Shown: positions 32,043 through 35,756 of the stretch, piece after piece
Layout: the number at the start of each line of letters is the position of its first letter
Position numbering within the stretch: the stretch's first letter is position 1
DNA from: CAZGOM01 sp964527265
GTDB taxonomy: Bacteria; Planctomycetota; Phycisphaerae; Phycisphaerales; Phycisphaeraceae
Direction of reading: 5' to 3'
NCBI GenBank assembly: GCA_964527265.1
Contig: CAZGOM010000042.1
Coordinates: 1-35,756, forward strand
DNA: 35,756 nucleotides
Program-made: the position numbers and the translations under genes
The notes under the pieces: model-generated
Database searches by the model: none
The model's input: only the letters and a program-made list of their open reading frames with translations
What the model was told of the DNA's origin: nothing

Positions 32043-34220
32043 ATGGACTTTTTAGCCAATCTCCTCAACAACACCGGCGCCTTCCTCGCGGTCTTCGCCG
32101 GTTTCTGCTTTCTTATCTTCGTCCACGAGCTCGGCCATTATTGGGCCGCAAAGCTCTCGGGCGTCAAAGTCGAGCAATTCGCCATCGGCATGGGTACCGC
32201 AGCCTTCTCCTGGCGCAAAGGCATCGGCTTCCGCTGGGGCTCCTCTCAGAACGAATTCGATCAGCGCGTCAAGGAACACATCCTCAAGCAGCTTCAGGCC
32301 GCCGACAAGCACGACACCACCACCTTGGCCGAACTTAAACCCTCGTCTGCCTCCATCGATAAAGCCGCCACAGAGCTGGGCTTAGGCGAATGTGAGTACC
32401 GCGTCGCATGGCTCCCCTTAGGCGGCTACGTCAAGATGCTCGGCCAGGAAGACGGCAAGCCCGAAGCCGTCTCCGACGACCCCCGCTCCTACAACAAAGC
32501 CTCCGGCAAAGCCCGCGCCTTCATCCTCGTCGCCGGCGTCACCATGAACCTCATCACCGGCATCATGATGTTCATCGTCGCCTTCCTCGCCGGTGTCGCC
32601 TTCCCCCCCGCACGCATTGGTGAAGTCGCCAAAGGCTCCCCCGCCGCTCGCGCTGTCGCCATCGGCCACGAATCCGATCCCGCCTTCACAGGCTTCAAAG
32701 CCGGCGACAAAATCCTCTCCTTCAACGGCGAAGCCATCGGCGATTTCAATGACTTCGCCGTCCGTGTCGCCCTCGCCAAAGCCGGCTCCAGCGCCATCGT
32801 CTCCGTTCAGCGCGAAAAGCCCGACGGCGCCACTGAAACCATCGACTACCGCGTCACCCCTGAAAAAGGCCTCTCCGGCCTCCTCGCCGTCGGCATCGCC
32901 CCTCCGGCCTCCCTCAAGCTCGACAAAGACACCAACCTCTCTCCCGAACTCAAGGCCGCCGGCGTCAAGCCGGAGATGACCCTCTCCGCCGTCAACGGCA
33001 AACCCGTCACCCGCATCGACCAGGTCCGCGATCTCGTCGACAAGGCCGACGGCAAACCTGCCACCATCTCCTTTCAATCCGCCGACGCTGCCCAGGCCCC
33101 CATCCAGGTCACCCTCGAACCCATCCCCACCCTCCTCCCTCTCGATCCTGAAAAAGACACCGTTGCCAACTATCTCGGCCTCATCCCCCTCATCCGTGTC
33201 GACAATCTTGAAAAAGGCTCCCCCGCCCAAGCCGCAGGTCTTCAGCCCGGCGACCTGATCATCCAGGCCGGCTCCCACAGCTGGCCACGTTATGACGACT
33301 TCGTCGACACCATCAAGAACGCAAAAAACCAGCCCGTTGAAATCACCGTCGAACGCAATGGCCAATCCGTCAAAATCCCCCCGGTGACCCCGCGTGGTGG
33401 CCGCTTGGGCATCTTCATGGGCCAGGGCTTCCAGACCAACATCGTCGCCGGCCAAATCGGCTCAACCGCTTTCGGCACACTCAACGTCCCCTCCGGCTCC
33501 CGCATCGTCAGTGTCGCCGGCCAGAAGGTCGAAAACTTCGGACAACTCCAAAGTGCCCTCATCGCCGCCGTCCGCACCAGCGCCCCTGAGTCCGCTGCAA
33601 CCGTCGCCGCAACCGAAGCCAAAAGCTCCACCCCCGCCGCCAGCGCACCTGCCGGCAAACCCCTCACCGTTCCCATCGAATACCAGAGCAACATCGTCAA
33701 CACCCCCGTCGTCAAAGCCGACATCACCCTCACCCCTGAGATTCAGGAACGCCTCCTGGCCGCCGACTGGAACCTCCCCATCGACGCCAGCCTCTCCCCC
33801 CTCCTCATCCGCGTCAGCGCCGCTGACCCCATCGCCGCCACCGTCCTGGGCTTCAAAAAAACCCACATGTTCGTCCTCCAGACTTACGTCACCATCCAGC
33901 GCCTCTTTGAACGCTCCGTCCCCATCTCCGAAGCGCGCGGCCCAGTTGGCATCGTCTCCGCAGGCACACAGATCTATAAGCAAGGCTGGACCTACTACCT
34001 CTTCTTCATGGCCCTCATCAGCGTCAACCTTGTCGTCATGAACATGCTCCCCATCCCGATTCTTGACGGCGGCCAGCTCGTCTTCCTCGCCATCGAAAAA
34101 ATCAAAGGCAGCCCTGTCAGCATTGAGATCCAGACCGTCGCCACCTACATCGGCCTGGGCCTCTTGGGCTGCCTCATGCTCACCACTCTCTACTTCGACA
34201 TCGTCCGTCTTTTCAACTAA
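32043..34220 (+). CDS. rseP: Site-2 protease RseP-like, enlarged with several PDZ domains
   Basis: A 725-residue intramembrane metalloprotease, against about 420-450 usual. FCFLIFVHELGHYWAAKLSG has the zinc motif H28-E29-x2-H32; YRVAWLPLGGYVKMLGQED is preceded by an insertion of about 60 residues; TMNLITGIMMFIVAFLAGV is the next helix; NMLPIPILDGGQLVF holds the third zinc ligand D675. Between them lie PDZ-like units at about 190-275, 282-365, 376-452 and a weaker one at 452-560 (GSPAARAVA..., VKPEMTLSAVNGKPV, KGSPAQAAGLQPGDLI, VPSGSRIVSVAGQKV). RseP cleaves membrane-bound anti-sigma factors and signal-peptide remnants. It is coupled to dxr; extra PDZ domains could change substrate gating. Confidence 0.93.
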   Translation: MDFLANLLNNTGAFLAVFAGFCFLIFVHELGHYWAAKLSGVKVEQFAIGMGTAAFSWRKGIGFRWGSSQNEFDQRVKEHILKQLQAADKHDTTTLAELKPSSASIDKAATELGLGECEYRVAWLPLGGYVKMLGQEDGKPEAVSDDPRSYNKASGKARAFILVAGVTMNLITGIMMFIVAFLAGVAFPPARIGEVAKGSPAARAVAIGHESDPAFTGFKAGDKILSFNGEAIGDFNDFAVRVALAKAGSSAIVSVQREKPDGATETIDYRVTPEKGLSGLLAVGIAPPASLKLDKDTNLSPELKAAGVKPEMTLSAVNGKPVTRIDQVRDLVDKADGKPATISFQSADAAQAPIQVTLEPIPTLLPLDPEKDTVANYLGLIPLIRVDNLEKGSPAQAAGLQPGDLIIQAGSHSWPRYDDFVDTIKNAKNQPVEITVERNGQSVKIPPVTPRGGRLGIFMGQGFQTNIVAGQIGSTAFGTLNVPSGSRIVSVAGQKVENFGQLQSALIAAVRTSAPESAATVAATEAKSSTPAASAPAGKPLTVPIEYQSNIVNTPVVKADITLTPEIQERLLAADWNLPIDASLSPLLIRVSAADPIAATVLGFKKTHMFVLQTYVTIQRLFERSVPISEARGPVGIVSAGTQIYKQGWTYYLFFMALISVNLVVMNMLPIPILDGGQLVFLAIEKIKGSPVSIEIQTVATYIGLGLLGCLMLTTLYFDIVRLFN

Positions 34221-34251
34221 ACAAAACCACTCACACCACCCCAACATCACC

Positions 34252-34280
34252 ACCGCACCGGTCTCCCGGTGCGGTTTTTA
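34252..34280 (+). terminator. Terminator of the dxr-rseP unit
   Basis: ACCGCACCG / CGGTGCGGT, a 9-bp stem with loop GTCTCC, followed by TTTTTA, 31 bases after the rseP stop. Its core is repeated in the terminator at 35366-35400. Confidence 0.9.
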
Positions 34281-34439
34281 TTTCCGCACTTCTAATTTCT
34301 CACCTCTCCCTTCTCGCTTCCTGCTCCCTTGATCCAAATCGACAAAACATGACTCCCCCAGCCATGGCTCCAAACCCCGCCATACGCCAAACTATCTCAC
34401 GTTCTCAAGGTTCCCACGCAAACAAAAAAGGCCACACCC

Positions 34440-35297
34440 ATGCTCACCACCACTCAAGTCCAGGAATTCCGCGATAAAGGTTACCTCCTCGGCTCACGCG
34501 CCCTCTCCCCAGCCCAGGTCAAAACTCTTCAGAACGACCTCATGCAAGTCATCCAGAACAAAGGACGCACTGACGTTCGCCAGCCCGCCTTGAACCGCAA
34601 CATGCACGGCGGAGACAACACCCCCGTCTACCAGATCGTCAACATCTGGCACGCCACTGACGCGTTCCGCGCACTCCTCTCAAACCCCACCATCGTTGAA
34701 GAAGTCGCTCAGATCACCGGCGCCAAGCAACTCCGCGTCTGGCACGACCAGATCCAATACAAGCCCGCCGGCGTTGGCGGCCCCACCATGTGGCACCAGG
34801 ATTCCCCCCTCTGGCCCCCTGTCCAACCCATTGACGAACAAGTCACCGCCTGGATCGCCCTTGATGATGTCGATCAGGAAAATGGCTGCATGAGCATGGT
34901 TCCCGGCTCACATAAATGGGGCCCCGCCATGGACGCCTTCCGCGGCCTCACCGACTTCACCGCCCTCACCAAAGAGTACAACGGCCGCACAGTCACCCCA
35001 GAGCCCCGCCCCGTCGCCGCCGGCCAAGTCCATTACCACCACGGCCTCGCCTGGCACGGCTCACCCTCCAATAAATCCGGCCGCCCACGCCGCGCCATCG
35101 CCGTCCATTTCATGACCGAAAAAACAAACTATCGCGGCCCGGAAGCAAAACACCCCATCGACTGCTACATCACCGCCAAACCCGGTGAGCAAATCAACGG
35201 CATCCACTTCCCCCTCGTCTGGGACAACGGCAAACCCGTGCCCGCCGAAGAACTACCCACCGCTGAAGCCCTCGACGGCGCTGCGAAAATGTACTGA
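34440..35297 (+). CDS. Phytanoyl-CoA dioxygenase (PhyH) family protein
   Basis: A 285-residue Fe(II)/2-oxoglutarate oxygenase. MLTTTQVQEFRDKGYLLGSR is the usual opening; the iron ligands are H119-Q-D121 (MWHQDSPLW) and H206 (YHHGLAWHGSPSN), with R218 as the probable 2-oxoglutarate contact. QENGCMSMVPGSHKWGP is the conserved turn. Compared with the protein at 12115-12915 it shares only family motifs. Substrate unknown. AAGG lies eight bases before ATG 34440, a weak ribosome-binding site. It is monocistronic between two terminators. Confidence 0.9.
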   Translation: MLTTTQVQEFRDKGYLLGSRALSPAQVKTLQNDLMQVIQNKGRTDVRQPALNRNMHGGDNTPVYQIVNIWHATDAFRALLSNPTIVEEVAQITGAKQLRVWHDQIQYKPAGVGGPTMWHQDSPLWPPVQPIDEQVTAWIALDDVDQENGCMSMVPGSHKWGPAMDAFRGLTDFTALTKEYNGRTVTPEPRPVAAGQVHYHHGLAWHGSPSNKSGRPRRAIAVHFMTEKTNYRGPEAKHPIDCYITAKPGEQINGIHFPLVWDNGKPVPAEELPTAEALDGAAKMY

Positions 35298-35310
35298 TCA
35301 ACTCGAGTGA

Positions 35311-35335
35311 CACATTGCAGGCGTCCTGCGATGTG
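35311..35335 (+). other. Hairpin after the PhyH stop codon
   Basis: CACATTGCAGG / CCTGCGATGTG forms an 11-bp stem (one wobble) with loop CGT, 13 bases after the stop and upstream of the true terminator. No T-run follows. It may protect the mRNA 3' end or be a small dispersed element. Confidence 0.5.
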
Positions 35336-35365
35336 CCTTAACTGCGCCAACATAAAAACACGATC

Positions 35366-35402
35366 AACCGCACCGGCTACCACCACTAGCCGGTGCGGTT
35401 TT
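35366..35402 (+). terminator. Terminator of the second PhyH gene
   Basis: A perfect 14-bp stem AACCGCACCGGCTA / TAGCCGGTGCGGTT with loop CCACCAC, followed by TTC and ATTTTCC. The core ACCGCACCGG / CCGGTGCGGT equals that of the terminator at 34252. Confidence 0.92.
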
Positions 35403-35534
35403 CATTTTCCCCCCTTCACATCCAACATCAAACCTTCATGCATCTGCCATCTCCCTCCCTCATGGAACCTCCCCTCTCCTAAGAAGTCCAATACAATTGT
35501 TCATTTAAAGCCTCTCCCTACGAGCAACTACCCA

Positions 35535-35756
35535 ATGGCCCAGCGTCTGGCATGGATCGTCCTCGCATCATGGCTCGTGCTGGCTTGGATAGACGCCCAG
35601 CTCCCGGATCCCCCTGCCCCGAAACCCACCACCATCCCCCAAGCCTCCGCCCCAAGGCCCAAGCCCCAGCTCGCCAAAAAACCTGAACCTGCACCTGTGC
35701 CCACCACCCAGCCGGCTTCCCAACCCGCGGCTGCTTCCAAAACATCCTCCCCTGCC
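35535..35756 (+). CDS. N-terminally anchored proline-rich protein (3' end off window)
   Basis: Only 74 codons are visible. MAQRLAWIVLASWLVLAWID is a single membrane anchor or signal, followed by a long Pro/Ala/Thr/Lys stretch (PKPTTIPQAS, PVPTTQPASQPAA) of the kind seen in TonB-like linkers and Phycisphaerae envelope proteins. A -10-like TACAAT at about 35490 precedes it. No domain is reached, so the function is open. Confidence 0.6.
   Translation, partial: MAQRLAWIVLASWLVLAWIDAQLPDPPAPKPTTIPQASAPRPKPQLAKKPEPAPVPTTQPASQPAAASKTSSPA

Noticed and set aside
32418..33455. Leftward open frame of 345 codons
   Set aside because: Antisense shadow of rseP with acidic, glycine-rich content; no ribosome-binding site or domain.
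33462..34253. Leftward open frame of 263 codons
   Set aside because: The same kind of shadow opposite the rseP 3' half.
12115..35297. The two PhyH proteins as a recent duplication
   Set aside because: Apart from family motifs they differ in nearly all residues, length and spacing of the ligands.

Overview
The window looks like a chromosomal segment of a Planctomycetota bacterium, most likely class Phycisphaerae. Evidence: a giant surface protein whose N-terminus carries the planctomycete FExMESRxML (LEPR-XLL-like) sorting motif; a pseudopilin with the planctomycete-style C-terminal H-x-DGH signature; lipoprotein and proline-rich proteins with PATQ/TTQPASQ linkers; and a GC-rich genome in which most genes are short transcription units with small gaps. 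Genus cannot be read from the sequence. No rRNA, tRNA, CRISPR array, IS element or prophage was recognised.

Layout. (1) 1-9085: a minus-strand carbohydrate locus. A GntR-headed, LacI-type sensor regulator (9050-7914) with a strong, apparently leaderless promoter is followed by a 1074-aa secreted protein with PL26 (PcRGLX/YetA-like) architecture, an 817/786-aa protein with a probable TIM-barrel glycosidase-like C-terminus, and a 5'-partial exported protein that also contains a RIFT-barrel domain and runs off the left edge. They probably form a regulated pectin (rhamnogalacturonan) or related polysaccharide degradation operon. (2) 9359-14796: a membrane protein with three zinc ribbons, a pseudopilin with a (GTGSS)12-(GNN)n tail, a PhyH-family dioxygenase and a secreted DUF3352-like protein, separated by bidirectional terminators. 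(3) 14953-20434: CbiX-like chelatase, ArnT-like glycosyltransferase, a small membrane protein, a lipoprotein, HemW and an FHA-domain protein. (4) 20554-24972: SpoU-family RNA methyltransferase, beta-CASP RNase-like metallohydrolase, NAD(P)-binding protein and an exported ankyrin-repeat protein. (5) 25324-26221: two tandem STAS anti-anti-sigma-like proteins ending in a strong terminator. (6) 26247-30606: the G8-domain/beta-helix surface protein and a DPM1-like GT2 glycosyltransferase. (7) 30825-35756: the conserved dxr-rseP pair, a second PhyH-family oxygenase and the start of a proline-rich anchored protein.

Structure beyond the genes. The + strand is C-rich over G almost throughout, so plus-strand genes use C-ending and minus-strand genes G-ending codons; this is what fills the antisense frames with long spurious ORFs. 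The middle of the G8 gene (about 26950-28350) breaks this pattern. A degenerate about 7-nt periodic repeat (ACCCAAG/ACCCAGA units) occurs in many intergenic gaps and sometimes forms the last codons of genes, and a REP-like hairpin family occurs in two divergent intergenic regions. The most distinctive candidates for further work are the three-gene PL26-like locus, the heptad repeat family, and the strand-skew break in the G8 surface protein.
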